A stretch of DNA of 64,000 nucleotides from an uncultured Gammaproteobacteria bacterium (GTDB lineage: Bacteria > Pseudomonadota > Gammaproteobacteria > Eutrophobiales > Eutrophobiaceae): NCBI GenBank assembly GCA_938084745.1, contig CALKEZ010000006.1:129007-193006 (forward strand). The letters run 5' to 3'. The position numbers were made by a program, and so were the translations under genes. The notes beneath the pieces were generated by a model, which did not search any database, had not been told where the DNA came from, and worked only from the letters and a program-made list of their open reading frames with translations. Positions 26,980-37,640 of this stretch are shown here, piece after piece; the first letter of the stretch is position 1, and the number at the start of each line of letters is the position of its first letter.

Positions 26980-27063
26980 GAATGAAATAACAGACCGATC
27001 AAAGAGTCATTGAATTTGCCTGTTGTCTATCACAATAAATATTAGTGCCTATCTGGTGTATTA

Positions 27064-27882
<819 letters not shown>

Positions 27883-27935
27883 TTATTAATTTTTAATTTC
27901 GGGTAATTATACATTTTACCAGCCACATTAGAGAA

Positions 27936-28568
27936 TTAGTTGCTCGCACTTTCGACCCACTCCGCAATGCTGCCCTCAATTTTTTCCCACGAATGATAGC
28001 CGGCGGTAATAACAGAATAGCCTTGATCCATATTCCCGATATATAACGTCGGGTAACCAGTGACTCCCATCTTTCTGGTCGCATCAAAATCCGTTTCAGT
28101 TTCCTGTTGCACTGCGCTGGACTCAAATTCAGTTTTAAACTCTGTTTTATTAAAACCAAATTCCTCCGCCATCTCGAACAGGATGTTTGTATCAGTGATA
28201 TCTTTGAGGCGGGTGTAAAATGCATGGTGAAGATGGATAAGAAAATCCAATGCTTGCTCGGTTTTTATTCGTCTGGCGGTTACGACTGCTCGACAAGCCA
28301 ATTCGGTATTATAGATAAATCCATCCCACTCAAAGAACTCAAAATTGAACGGCTGTTGGGTCTGTGTGTGCACGTGTTCCCAGTGTTCACGGATAGATCG
28401 TTTACTTTTGACGTCCAGTGCATCCCGGGTATCTCTACCCAAACCACCGAGAAATAGATAGAGGGGAAACTGCTGAGCATATTCTTGTTTGAGTATCTTT
28501 ATTACAGGCGCAAAACCCCAACACCATGAACACATCGGATCGGCAAAATATAGGATATGATTTTTCAT
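27936..28568 (-). CDS. DsbA-family protein (FrnE-like)
   Basis: The 210-residue protein has a thioredoxin-fold start HILYFADPMCSWCWGFAPV with the active-site CSWC, a helical insertion in the middle, and the cis-proline region MGVTGYPTLYIGN. There is no signal peptide, so it should be cytoplasmic, as for the FrnE/2-hydroxychromene isomerase-like branch of the DsbA family. Substrate unknown. It is placed between dnaJ and dapB on the same strand, so it may be co-transcribed with the chaperone operon. Confidence 0.82.
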   Translation of the reverse strand: MKNHILYFADPMCSWCWGFAPVIKILKQEYAQQFPLYLFLGGLGRDTRDALDVKSKRSIREHWEHVHTQTQQPFNFEFFEWDGFIYNTELACRAVVTARRIKTEQALDFLIHLHHAFYTRLKDITDTNILFEMAEEFGFNKTEFKTEFESSAVQQETETDFDATRKMGVTGYPTLYIGNMDQGYSVITAGYHSWEKIEGSIAEWVESASN

Positions 28569-28708
28569 ACTGTACCTGCCCCGGTCAAACTGACTCTGGT
28601 GTGACGCAAAGATTTAGCTATTGATTAGCCGTCCAGAATAATAATGTCTGCAGTATCTGCCTGAATTACTCGCCCTGTCTCAGAAACAAGGTCGACATCA
28701 TTTGCCGA

Positions 28709-29839
28709 TCAACTTGTCATAGAGTCAAAAAATTTCTTCACACCATCCAGCCAGGAAGATGCTTGTGGACTGTGTTTATTGCCACCGCTAATCATTGAAT
28801 CCTCAAATGCTTGCAGTAGTTCTTTTTGTTTGCTGGTTAGCTTTACCGGTGTTTCAATAACAATACGGCAAAGCAAATCGCCCTTCGAAGAATTTCGGAC
28901 TGAACGTACACCTTTCGATCGCAGACGAAATAACTTGCCGCTTTGTGACTCGGCAGGAATTTTTAGTTTTACCTTGCCATCCAGAGTAGGAACTTCAATT
29001 TCACCACCTAATGCTGCTGTCGTAAAACTGATAGGCACATCACAATAAAGATCGGTGCTGTCACGAACGAAAATAGGATGTTCCTTAACGCTGATATGAA
29101 CATACAAATCTCCTGACGGGCCACCATTTTCTCCGGCCTCACCTTCACCAGACAGACGGATACGATCGCCATTATCAACACCTTCCGGCACCTTAACAGA
29201 AATAGTTTTACTATCTCGTACACGGCCTTCACCGCGACAGGGACCACAGGGATCGCTGATTATCTTGCCCTGGCCACGACATTGTGGACAGGTCTGTTGT
29301 ACCGAAAAAAATCCTTGTTGCATTCTGACCTGGCCATGGCCGGCACAGGTAGGACAATTGACGGGGGAACTACCTTTCTTCGCACCAGAACCTTTACATG
29401 TCTCACAGACGACCATTTTGGGAACGCGAATTTTGACAGTTGTTCCGGAAACAGCATCCTCAAGAGATAATTCAAGGTTGTAGCGCAAATCCGCACCACG
29501 ATAGACACGATTACCACCGCGTCCACCGCCGCCGCCAAAAATATCGCCAAAGACACTATCGAAAATATCACCGAAACCGGCACTGCCCTGTCCACCACCT
29601 GCGGCGCTGGTATCGACTCCGGCATGACCAAACTGATCATACGCTGCGCGCTTACGCCCATCGGACAAGACGTCATAGGCTTCTTTAGCTTCCTTGAATT
29701 TATCCTCGGCCTTGTCATCACCTTCATTACGATCAGGATGATGCTTCATCGCCAGGCGACGATAGGCTTTTTTTAATTCTGCCTCGTCGGCATTTTGGGA
29801 AACACCTAATACTTCGTAATAATCTCGTTTATCAGCCAT
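28709..29839 (-). CDS. dnaJ: chaperone protein DnaJ (Hsp40)
   Basis: Co-chaperone that delivers unfolded proteins to DnaK and stimulates its ATPase. The 376 residues show the J domain with HPD ([11 protein letters not shown]), a Gly-rich region ([13 protein letters not shown]...GGGGGRGG) and four zinc-binding CxxCxGxG repeats ([32 protein letters not shown]). The substrate-binding C-terminal domains with [18 protein letters not shown] follow. It lies downstream of dnaK, with a strong hairpin in the gap. The frame remains open for 26 codons after its TGA, which is probably chance. Confidence 0.97.
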   Translation of the reverse strand: MADKRDYYEVLGVSQNADEAELKKAYRRLAMKHHPDRNEGDDKAEDKFKEAKEAYDVLSDGRKRAAYDQFGHAGVDTSAAGGGQGSAGFGDIFDSVFGDIFGGGGGRGGNRVYRGADLRYNLELSLEDAVSGTTVKIRVPKMVVCETCKGSGAKKGSSPVNCPTCAGHGQVRMQQGFFSVQQTCPQCRGQGKIISDPCGPCRGEGRVRDSKTISVKVPEGVDNGDRIRLSGEGEAGENGGPSGDLYVHISVKEHPIFVRDSTDLYCDVPISFTTAALGGEIEVPTLDGKVKLKIPAESQSGKLFRLRSKGVRSVRNSSKGDLLCRIVIETPVKLTSKQKELLQAFEDSMISGGNKHSPQASSWLDGVKKFFDSMTS

Positions 29840-29906
29840 GCCTCGTCTCTTCTTAAATTCTTATTTTTATAATTTTAATGTACAACAAAATACCATAACG
29901 CAAACA

Positions 29907-29936
29907 AGCCCGGAGAAGAAAACTCATCTCCAGGCT
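29907..29936 (-). other. hairpin between dnaK and dnaJ
   Basis: AGCCTGGAGA and TCTCCGGGCT (minus-strand reading) form a 10-base-pair stem with one G-T pair and a 10-base loop. It is followed by TGTTTGCGTT, a weak T-rich stretch. It probably reduces read-through into dnaJ or processes the transcript, giving more DnaK than DnaJ. Confidence 0.6.
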
Positions 29937-29985
29937 GTTTGGTTACATCAACGCCGGTGATATTAACAACGGCGTTTCGATACGA

Positions 29986-31923
29986 TTATTTTTTATCGTC
30001 TTCGACTTCTTCAAATTCAGCATCAACTGCATCATCATCTGCTGAACTCTTACTCGCACCTGCATCAGGATTATCACCGGCTTCGCCCGCCTCTGCTGAA
30101 CCTTGAGTTTCTGCATAGGCTCGCTCAGCCAATTTTCCTGCAGCTTCGGTTAGCTTGGTAGTCTTCTCGGTAATCGCTTCCTTATTATCGCCTTTTAGAG
30201 CTTCTTCAAGATCAGCAATCGCTGCTTCGATATCTTTCTTTTCCTGCTCTTCGACTTTGTCACCAAGATCTTCCATTGATTTTTTGGTCGCATGAATCAT
30301 GTTTTCACCCATGTTGCGAGCTTCTATCAACTCCTTGGCAATACGATCTTCCTCGGCATGGGCCTCGGCATCCTTGACCATCTTATCGATCTCTTCATCG
30401 CTGAGACCACTTGATGCCTTAATAACAATAGACTGCTCTTTACCTGTAGCCTTGTCCTTCGCAGAAACATTAAGAATACCGTTTGCATCAATATCAAAGT
30501 TAACTTCAATCTGTGGTGTACCACGACGTGCTGGTGGAATATCACTCAGGTCAAAACGACCCAATGATTTGTTGCCTGCAGCCATCTCTCGTTCACCCTG
30601 CAAGACATGCACGGTTACTGCTGTCTGGTTGTCTTCGGCAGTAGAAAAAACCTGATTCGCCTTGGTTGGTATTGTCGTATTCTTATCGATCAATTTAGTC
30701 ATTACACCGCCGAGTGTCTCTATACCTAAAGACAGCGGGGTAACATCTAACAACAAGACGTCTTTAACATCACCACCCAGTACACCAGCCTGTATCGCCG
30801 CACCAACTGCAACTGCTTCATCCGGATTGACATCCTTACGGGGCTCTTTACCAAAGAAAGACTGAACTTTCTCCTGAACCATAGGCATACGGGTTTGACC
30901 ACCGACCAGAATGACATCGGTAATATCAGACTTTGAAAGCCCGGCATCATCAAGCGCAACTTGGCAAGGTGAGATAGTACGATCGACTAATTCTCCGACC
31001 AAGGATTCCAGCTTGGCACGCGTCATCTTTAAGTTAAGGTGCTTAGGACCGTTTGCGTCTGCCGTAATGTAAGGCAGATTCACATCAGTTTGCTGACTGG
31101 ATGATAATTCAATCTTGGCTTTTTCTGCTGCTTCTTTAAGACGTTGCAATGCCAGCGGATCGTTATGTAAATCTACACCATGCTCTTTCTTGAATTCTTC
31201 ACAGAGAAAATCAATAACGCGGAAATCAAAATCTTCACCACCAAGGAAAGTGTCACCATTCGTAGAAAGCACTTCGAATTGATGTTCACCATCAATCTCG
31301 GCAATTTCAATGATGGATACGTCAAAAGTACCACCACCTAAATCATAAACAGCAATCTTGGCATCGCCACGACGCTTATCCATACCATAGGCTAATGCTG
31401 CAGCGGTAGGCTCATTAATAATACGCTTAACTTCAAGACCAGCGATGCGACCTGCATCTTTGGTTGCCTGACGCTGTGAATCATTAAAATAAGCAGGAAC
31501 TGTGATAACGGCTTCTGTTACTTCTTCGCCAAGATAGTCCTCTGCTGTTTTCTTCATCTTCATTAAAACACGTGCGGAAACTTCGGGTGGAGCCATTTTC
31601 TTACCATTGACTTCAACCCAGGCATCGCCGTTATCTGCCTTAACAATCTTGTAAGGCACCAATTTGATATCTTTTTGTACCGTGTCTTCTTCAAAGCGAC
31701 GTCCAATCAATCGCTTGACTGCGTATAATGTATTATCCGGATTGGTCACTGATTGACGCTTGGCTGATTGGCCAACCAGAATTTCCTCATTATCCGAATA
31801 GGCCACGATCGAAGGCGTCGTTCGGGTACCTTCACTGTTTTCTATTACCTTTGCCTTGCCACCTTCGAGTACAGCCACACAAGAGTTGGTGGTGCCGAGG
31901 TCAATTCCTATAATCTTTCCCAT
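29986..31923 (-). CDS. dnaK: chaperone protein DnaK (Hsp70)
   Basis: An ATP-dependent chaperone of 645 residues. It has the Hsp70 start [17 protein letters not shown], the [21 protein letters not shown] segment, [29 protein letters not shown] and [14 protein letters not shown]. The linker [18 protein letters not shown] and an acidic C-terminus ending [10 protein letters not shown] are also present. Length is standard. It follows grpE by 145 bases that hold a sigma-32-like promoter, so it can be expressed independently of hrcA-grpE. Confidence 0.98.
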   Translation of the reverse strand: MGKIIGIDLGTTNSCVAVLEGGKAKVIENSEGTRTTPSIVAYSDNEEILVGQSAKRQSVTNPDNTLYAVKRLIGRRFEEDTVQKDIKLVPYKIVKADNGDAWVEVNGKKMAPPEVSARVLMKMKKTAEDYLGEEVTEAVITVPAYFNDSQRQATKDAGRIAGLEVKRIINEPTAAALAYGMDKRRGDAKIAVYDLGGGTFDVSIIEIAEIDGEHQFEVLSTNGDTFLGGEDFDFRVIDFLCEEFKKEHGVDLHNDPLALQRLKEAAEKAKIELSSSQQTDVNLPYITADANGPKHLNLKMTRAKLESLVGELVDRTISPCQVALDDAGLSKSDITDVILVGGQTRMPMVQEKVQSFFGKEPRKDVNPDEAVAVGAAIQAGVLGGDVKDVLLLDVTPLSLGIETLGGVMTKLIDKNTTIPTKANQVFSTAEDNQTAVTVHVLQGEREMAAGNKSLGRFDLSDIPPARRGTPQIEVNFDIDANGILNVSAKDKATGKEQSIVIKASSGLSDEEIDKMVKDAEAHAEEDRIAKELIEARNMGENMIHATKKSMEDLGDKVEEQEKKDIEAAIADLEEALKGDNKEAITEKTTKLTEAAGKLAERAYAETQGSAEAGEAGDNPDAGASKSSADDDAVDAEFEEVEDDKK

Positions 31924-31992
31924 TCGCTTTCTCCAGAAATACTTAACTTACTGATTTTTAGTAAATTTTATTAATAATAATGTTGTTAATTT

Positions 31993-32021
31993 AAATGAGG
32001 GCAGTGTCTATATATTTCAAG
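31993..32021 (-). promoter_or_regulatory. sigma-32-like heat-shock promoter of dnaK
   Basis: Minus-strand reading gives CTTGAAA, 13 bases, then CCCTCATTT. This matches the RpoH consensus (CTTGAAA, 11-15 bases, CCCCATnT) with one deviation in the -10 part. It is about 70 bases upstream of the dnaK ATG. Confidence 0.65.
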
Positions 32022-32068
32022 TGCCACTTCAAAAAACTTACATACCAAGATGTAATGTCAGTTCCTGA

Positions 32069-32650
32069 TTATTTAGCGACGACTACCATTGCTGGTCGAA
32101 CCAGACGTCCATTTAACTCATAGCCCTTTTGCATAACCGTCACGACTGTACCCGATTCAGTACCCTCTATTTCTTGCATAGAGACCGCTTCATGTTGTTC
32201 GGGATTGAATTTCTCTCCCTGTGGTTCCAGCGCCTTCACATTAAATTTTTCCATTACGGTGCCAAACATCTTGACTGTCAGGTTCATCCCTTCCCTCAGA
32301 TCATCAATATTTTCCGCACTTTCTGCTGCGGCCAGACCCAGCTCGAGACTATCTATAATGGGTAATAATTCAGCCACAAATCTTTCCAGTGCATATTTAT
32401 GTGCATTTTCAATATCGCGGGCGGTGCGCTTACGCAGATTATCCATTTCTGCCTGTGCCCTGAGAGCAATATCAAGGTTGGCTTGCGCTTTCTCTTTTTC
32501 CTTTTCCAATTGCTGCTGCAGATGCTCAACATCTGTTGCTTCTACAGCGGGGTTTTCTTCTTGATCAATTGCATTTTCTGACGCTTCTGCTACTTGTTCA
32601 ATTACTTCATTCGTTTCTTCTTGATCGATATCGTTTTCCTGTCCTGACAT
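32069..32650 (-). CDS. grpE: nucleotide exchange factor GrpE
   Basis: GrpE releases ADP from DnaK. The 193-residue product has an acidic N-terminus, a long coiled coil with RAQAEMDNLRKRTARDIENAHKYALERFVAELLPIIDSLE, and the C-terminal beta domain FNPEQHEAVSMQEIEGTESGTVVTVMQKGYELNGRLVRPAMVVVAK. Standard length. It follows hrcA by 66 bases and precedes dnaK, the classical order. Confidence 0.96.
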   Translation of the reverse strand: MSGQENDIDQEETNEVIEQVAEASENAIDQEENPAVEATDVEHLQQQLEKEKEKAQANLDIALRAQAEMDNLRKRTARDIENAHKYALERFVAELLPIIDSLELGLAAAESAENIDDLREGMNLTVKMFGTVMEKFNVKALEPQGEKFNPEQHEAVSMQEIEGTESGTVVTVMQKGYELNGRLVRPAMVVVAK

Positions 32651-32716
32651 GGTTAACCTCTTTATTTAGACAATAGAATACAGGCATCCATGTGGACGCT
32701 CTCATTTATGTGGGGA

Positions 32717-33778
32717 TTAATTCTTTAAGTTCAAGGCAACACCAAGCATTTTAGCCGTAATATCTACAATTGGAATAACGCGCTCATAATGCATACGCGT
32801 TGGTCCGATTACGCCCAAAACACCCAGTATTTCACCATCAACTTCATAGGGAGATGTGACAACACTGCAATTATCAAGCACGTCATAACCAGATTCTTCA
32901 CCAATGAATATTTGCATTCCATCGGCGTTGATCGCTTGTTCCAGCAAATGCAGGATATCGCGCTTCTGATTAAACGTTTCAAACAATTTCTTCAATTTAT
33001 CGACATCGCAAAGTTCCTCGACATCCATTAGATTGGTTTGTCCAGAAAACAATAAGTCATCACCTTCATTCTGAGTACCGTCATTATTGAAAGCCATTTG
33101 CGCCATTTCAATCGCCGACTGCATGGACTGATTGACTTCTTCTTTCATCTTTTCCAGTTCATCGAGTATTGATGCCCGAACCGCGGTCAGATCTTTGCCG
33201 GCATAGATATCATTCAGATAATTGGAAATTTGCTGCAGTTCCGAAGTGGTATACGTCTTGTCGGTATTGATGATTCTGTTTTGCACCTCTCGGTCATTCA
33301 CAATCAACACGACTAATACGCGATTAGTTGATAAGGAAACAAATTCAATATGCCGTAATTTCGACTGCGTGGTCCGTGGCAGCATGACGACGCCTGCCAA
33401 CTGGGTAATGTTAGATAACATCGAAGAAGTACGCTGCATCAGCGATGAATAATCATTATCCGGTGCCATTTCGCGTGCGATTTTCTGGACTTCGTCTGAT
33501 TTCAGATCGTTGACCCTTAAAAGACTGTCAACAAACAGGCGATAACCCTTGGCAGTAGGCACCCGGCCCGCAGAAGTATGGGGAGAATGTAATAATCCCA
33601 AATCTTCCAAATCCGCCATCACATTACGGATTGAAGCAGGACTCAAATTTAAATTTGAATCTTTAGAAAGTGTGCGTGAACCCACTGGAGTCCCGTCTTC
33701 GATGAAGTGTTCGACCAGGGCCTTAAAAAGATAAAGGCTACGTTCGGATAATTGCGAAGAATCTGTTGTAGAAACCAT
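32717..33778 (-). CDS. hrcA: heat-inducible transcription repressor HrcA
   Basis: HrcA binds the CIRCE operator and represses chaperone genes; it needs GroEL to fold. I start it at the ATG ending at 33778 (MVSTTDSSQLSERS, 353 residues), because a longer reading would begin inside the CIRCE element. The N-terminal winged helix shows ALVEHFIEDGTPVGSRTLSKDSNLNLSPASIRNVMADLEDLGLLHSPHTSAGRVPTAKGYR, the family hallmark. The middle GAF-like dimer domain and the late IGPTRMHYERVIPIVD motif are present. It is the first gene of hrcA-grpE-dnaK-dnaJ. Confidence 0.95.
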   Translation of the reverse strand: MVSTTDSSQLSERSLYLFKALVEHFIEDGTPVGSRTLSKDSNLNLSPASIRNVMADLEDLGLLHSPHTSAGRVPTAKGYRLFVDSLLRVNDLKSDEVQKIAREMAPDNDYSSLMQRTSSMLSNITQLAGVVMLPRTTQSKLRHIEFVSLSTNRVLVVLIVNDREVQNRIINTDKTYTTSELQQISNYLNDIYAGKDLTAVRASILDELEKMKEEVNQSMQSAIEMAQMAFNNDGTQNEGDDLLFSGQTNLMDVEELCDVDKLKKLFETFNQKRDILHLLEQAINADGMQIFIGEESGYDVLDNCSVVTSPYEVDGEILGVLGVIGPTRMHYERVIPIVDITAKMLGVALNLKN

Positions 33779-33812
33779 ACCTAAATCAATATAACCAGAG
33801 ATAATAGAGTGA

Positions 33813-33842
33813 AATTTAGCACTCTCCTGTTGAGAGTGCAAA
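33813..33842 (-). promoter_or_regulatory. CIRCE operator with embedded sigma-70-type promoter of hrcA
   Basis: TTAGCACTC (33816-33824), 9 bases and GAGTGCAAA (33834-33842) match the CIRCE consensus TTAGCACTC-N9-GAGTGCTAA except at the last three positions. On the minus strand, TTGCAC (-35, ending 33836), a 17-base spacer and TAAATT (-10, 33813-33818) lie inside it, so bound HrcA would block RNA polymerase. It is about 38 bases from the hrcA start. Confidence 0.92.
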
Positions 33843-33958
33843 GTATCTTCAAGCTACCCTGAAATTAAATCTCAAACGCAATAATTTATGCGATATATTG
33901 GTGCCCAACGAAGAGCATGTTATGTTTGCCCGAAAACCAACAGGATTGAATCAAAATA

Positions 33959-34822
33959 ATGTTTAACCGAATCGGTCTCATCACTAATTCAGGCGTCAAA
34001 GCCATACAAACCACATTAGCTGAACTTATTGAGTACCTGAATTCTCGTGATCGGACAATAATACTGGATACCTGTTGCGCTGATATGTTGAGCGAACATA
34101 ATTATGATGTATTTGAAGCCAGAGAATTAGGAAAACATTGCGATCTAGTGATTGCGATTGGCGGTGATGGCACCATGTTGATGGCATCACATATGCTGTG
34201 TGATTTTGATGTACCGCTGTTGGGGATTAACCTGGGGCATGTCGGATTTCTGGCAGATATTCCAGCCGATAATATCGCCAGCAATATGGATGAAATATTA
34301 CAAGGCCACTATGTTGAAGATGTTCGTTTTTTGTTAAGAGGTCAGGCGTTTCGTGGTGATGAATGTATTTTCGAGGGTTACGCCTTCAACGACATTATCA
34401 TTCAAAAATGGAATATTGCGCGTTTGGTAGAATTGGACACCTATATTAATGGGGCTTTTGTTCACACGCACCGCTCTGATGGCATCATCGTTTCCTCACC
34501 GACCGGCTCTACAGCCTATGCCCTTGCCGCAGGAGGTCCGATTGTCCACCCTTCGCTTGATGCCTTGCTATTAGTCCCGATTTGTCCTCATTCATTAACC
34601 AACCGGCCTATTGTTGTTGGTGGAAATAACTGTATCGAGATTGTGATTGGTACCCGAGAAGTTGACCACGCACATCTTACCCTGGATGGTGAGACTAAAA
34701 TGGAACTTGTCTCTGGCGACCGCGTGCGTATAGAAAAGAAAAACAAGAATATACGCTTAATGCACCCACCAAATCACGATCAATTCCATATCCTTCGCGA
34801 AAAATTACACTGGAGTAAATAA
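33959..34822 (+). CDS. nadK: NAD kinase
   Basis: Phosphorylates NAD to NADP. The 287-residue protein shows the GGDGT motif (VIAIGGDGTMLMASH), GINLGHVGFLADI, the NDIIIQKW (usually NEAVVH) region, and SDGIIVSSPTGSTAYALAAGGPIVHP, all part of the NAD-binding and catalytic site. Standard length. It is divergent from hrcA and lies directly before recN with 4 bases between, the usual gammaproteobacterial arrangement. Confidence 0.96.
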   Translation: MFNRIGLITNSGVKAIQTTLAELIEYLNSRDRTIILDTCCADMLSEHNYDVFEARELGKHCDLVIAIGGDGTMLMASHMLCDFDVPLLGINLGHVGFLADIPADNIASNMDEILQGHYVEDVRFLLRGQAFRGDECIFEGYAFNDIIIQKWNIARLVELDTYINGAFVHTHRSDGIIVSSPTGSTAYALAAGGPIVHPSLDALLLVPICPHSLTNRPIVVGGNNCIEIVIGTREVDHAHLTLDGETKMELVSGDRVRIEKKNKNIRLMHPPNHDQFHILREKLHWSK

Positions 34823-34826
34823 AGCT

Positions 34827-36488
34827 TTGTTACGGCAACTTGTCATCAATAATCTGGCTGTTATCGATAGCCTGAACATTGATTTTAAAGCGGGTATGAC
34901 AGTCTTAACCGGTGAAACGGGAGCTGGAAAATCGATACTGCTTGATGCATTGGGTCTGGTGCTGGGTGATCGCGCGGACAGCATGATTATTCGGGGCGGT
35001 TCCGATAAGACGGACATCACGGCCATATTTTCAGTCAAAGACAATAGCGACATCATGGGCCGACTGACAGAAATGGAAATCGAGTCAGATGGTGAATTAT
35101 TCATTCGACGTACCCTAAATAGAGACGCGCCATCACGCGCTTATTTAAATAACACCCCGGTTCCGATTCAAACATTACGAGAAATCGGCGAGTATCTGGT
35201 CGATATTCATGGCCAACATGCGCATCAATCCCTGTCTCGCCCGAAAACGCAACGGGAAATACTGGATCAAGCCGGTGAATATGATTCGTTACTGCATGAT
35301 GTTGCTGAACTACACCATGAGTGGAAACAGGTTAACGCCCAACTACGGAATTTCGAAACGGGTGGGGAAGATTTTGCAGCAAGATTGACGCTGCTGAAAT
35401 ATCAAATTGATGAGCTTACCCAACTGGATCTTGCTGAATCAGAGTACGAATCCCTGATGGAAGACTTTAAACGTCAAACCCATGCACAGGATTTAATGGC
35501 GACTTGTCAGCGAGTATTAACCGAATTGTCTGAATCAGACACGCCACTCACAAGTCAACTCGCACAGCATCAACGTGCGATTAGTGCCCTCTGTAAAATT
35601 GACAATTCACTGGAAAACGTCGCTAACCTTCTGGACAGTGCCATAATCCAAACCGACGAAGCAAGCTCGGAGTTGAATGACTACATTGATCGGTTTGATA
35701 CGGACATAAGTCAGCTAAACGAAATCGAAAATCGTCTCGACAAAATTAATGAACTGGCACGTAAACATAAAGTTAAACCGGATAAGTTACCGGAACAATT
35801 AACCCTATTGACAGCACAATTAAACCAACTTGAAGGTGGCCAGCAACAACATGAATTGCTGCAAAAAAAGAAGGCTGAACTGGGCGATCACTATATAAAA
35901 CTTGCCAGTGATCTCAGCGATAAAAGAAAGATATCAGCAAACAGGATTGCGCTCGCAGTAACCGAAAAGATGCATGAACTTGGCATGGGTGGAAAGTTTG
36001 ATATCAGCGTGGAGGCCATAGAAGACATAACGCCTCATCAATTTGGCATGGATAAAATTTCATTCATGGTCTCTACCAATCCAGGCCAACCCCTAAGACC
36101 AATCACTAAAGTTGCTTCCGGCGGTGAATTATCCCGCCTTAGTCTTGCCATTCAGATCATCGCGTCAAAAGATAATGGTGTTCCCACTATGGTCTTTGAT
36201 GAAGTCGATGCCGGGATCAGTGGTGGCATTGCCGAGATAGTCGGGAAATTACTGCACCGTCTCGCAGAACATCGCCAGATATTTTGTGTGACCCATCTTG
36301 CACAAGTCGCCTCTTGCGGACATCATCATCTACGCGTGATAAAAAGTACGAAAAAAGATCAGACTTTTACACAGGTCGTCGAACTCGGCAATGAAGAACG
36401 CATTGATGAAATTGCACGAATGTTAGCCGGAATGGAAATAACCACTGAGAGTCGAGCGAATGCAGCCCAAATGCTTGAGTCTGTGTAG
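34827..36488 (+). CDS. recN: DNA repair protein RecN
   Basis: An SMC-like ATPase of double-strand break repair, 553 residues. The start is a TTG at 34827 (LLRQLVINNLAVIDSLNIDFKAGMTVLTGETGAGKSILLDALG); this frame gives the canonical Walker A GETGAGKS near residue 33. The middle is coiled coil. Near the C-terminus are the signature ASGGELSRLSLAIQ and the Walker B MVFDEVDAGISGGIAEIVG, with FCVTHLAQVASCG. Its start lies 4 bases past the nadK stop, so the pair are probably translated together. Confidence 0.96.
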   Translation: MLRQLVINNLAVIDSLNIDFKAGMTVLTGETGAGKSILLDALGLVLGDRADSMIIRGGSDKTDITAIFSVKDNSDIMGRLTEMEIESDGELFIRRTLNRDAPSRAYLNNTPVPIQTLREIGEYLVDIHGQHAHQSLSRPKTQREILDQAGEYDSLLHDVAELHHEWKQVNAQLRNFETGGEDFAARLTLLKYQIDELTQLDLAESEYESLMEDFKRQTHAQDLMATCQRVLTELSESDTPLTSQLAQHQRAISALCKIDNSLENVANLLDSAIIQTDEASSELNDYIDRFDTDISQLNEIENRLDKINELARKHKVKPDKLPEQLTLLTAQLNQLEGGQQQHELLQKKKAELGDHYIKLASDLSDKRKISANRIALAVTEKMHELGMGGKFDISVEAIEDITPHQFGMDKISFMVSTNPGQPLRPITKVASGGELSRLSLAIQIIASKDNGVPTMVFDEVDAGISGGIAEIVGKLLHRLAEHRQIFCVTHLAQVASCGHHHLRVIKSTKKDQTFTQVVELGNEERIDEIARMLAGMEITTESRANAAQMLESV

Positions 36489-36563
36489 CTCGGGTGAAAG
36501 CTGATAATTACGAAGTGTGAATAGTAGTGGATAGTCGTTAAAGATTAATAGCGTTTTGCTTAC

Positions 36564-36965
36564 CTAGCTCTTGGGTTCCACATACAGTACCAGACTATGT
36601 TCAACCAGTTCAAAACCATGTGAGTTTGCTATTTCTTTTTGTAGGCGCTCAATCTCTTCATTCTTGAATTCGATGACTTTCCCTGTTTTCAAACACACCA
36701 TATGATCGTGATGCACGCCATGGTCTAGCTCAAACACAGAATGACCGGAATCAAAATTATGACGCATGACCAGTCCGGCCGCTTCGAACTGCGTCAAAAC
36801 CCGATACACTGTTGCCAGACCAACTTCTTCACCTTGCCCTAACAGGGTTTTGTAAACGTCTTCTGCACTCAAGTGCCGTTCATTTGAATCTTCCAGTATC
36901 TGCAAGATCCGAATTCGAGGTAAAGTTGCTTTAAGTCCGGCTTTTTTTAAATCTATCGCTTCCAA
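36564..36965 (-). CDS. fur: ferric uptake regulator Fur
   Basis: An iron-dependent repressor of 133 residues. The winged helix includes LKKAGLKATLPRIRILQIL, HLSAEDVYKTLLGQGEEVGLATVYRVLTQFEAAGLV and HNFDSGHSVFELD. Metal ligands are in HHDHMVCLKTGKVIEF and EIERLQKEIANSHGFELVEHSLVLYV. The second Cys of the CxxC found in E. coli Fur is replaced (CLKT), as in other Fur proteins that do without the structural zinc. It is divergent from bamE, a common arrangement. Confidence 0.95.
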   Translation of the reverse strand: MEAIDLKKAGLKATLPRIRILQILEDSNERHLSAEDVYKTLLGQGEEVGLATVYRVLTQFEAAGLVMRHNFDSGHSVFELDHGVHHDHMVCLKTGKVIEFKNEEIERLQKEIANSHGFELVEHSLVLYVEPKS

Positions 36966-37131
36966 GTAAACCTCCCTGCGTAAAAGAGTGTATTATCTAG
37001 CACCATGAGTACCGTAGTGGCTGAAAAGTATACTGTAACTCTAAATAAATGTCGTTGAGGAATTCCACTGCAACAGTTATCCTGCCCGATATATCTGGTT
37101 ATTAATTAGTTTAACAATTTTAAGTTTCTGC

Positions 37132-37596
37132 ATGAAAAAATTAGTCTTATTCTGTATTTCTCTGGTATTTCTTGGTGCGTGCTCTCGTGGTTTCGATGGC
37201 AGCTATAATACACCTTTGCTCTATAAGGTTGATATTCAACAAGGCAATGTCATTGAACAGGACATGCTGGATAGGCTGAAACCTGGCATGGATAAAAACC
37301 AGGTAAAGTACATCATGGGTACACCTGTCTTGATAGACCCATTCCATAATAATCGTTGGGAATATATCTACAGTTTTCAAGTAGGCGGTGGTATCAGGGA
37401 ACAACGCCATATCACCTTGCATTTTGAAGATGATAAACTTAATCGAGTCACCGGTGATATTATCCCTGCTGACGGAACGCGAAATGCGAACGAAATCGTC
37501 GAAGCGGAAGCCGTTGTAGTACCAAACTCAAAGAAACAGGAAAAAGGATTTTTTGGTCGCTTATTCGATAAACTTAATCCACTGGGTGAAGATTAA
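37132..37596 (+). CDS. bamE: outer membrane protein assembly factor BamE (lipoprotein)
   Basis: A small lipoprotein of the BAM complex. The 154-residue protein has a signal peptide with lipobox (VFLGACSRGF, Cys 17), and the SmpA/OmlA fold with LKPGMDKNQVKYIMGTPVLIDPFHNNRWEYIYSF, then LHFEDDKLNRVTGD. The C-terminal extension ending LFDKLNPLGED is longer than in E. coli. It is divergent from fur, as in many gammaproteobacteria. It should be anchored in the outer membrane. Confidence 0.95.
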   Translation: MKKLVLFCISLVFLGACSRGFDGSYNTPLLYKVDIQQGNVIEQDMLDRLKPGMDKNQVKYIMGTPVLIDPFHNNRWEYIYSFQVGGGIREQRHITLHFEDDKLNRVTGDIIPADGTRNANEIVEAEAVVVPNSKKQEKGFFGRLFDKLNPLGED

Positions 37597-37640
37597 GCCC
37601 GCGATCTTTCCGACTTAATACACTTCTAAAAGAGCAAAAC

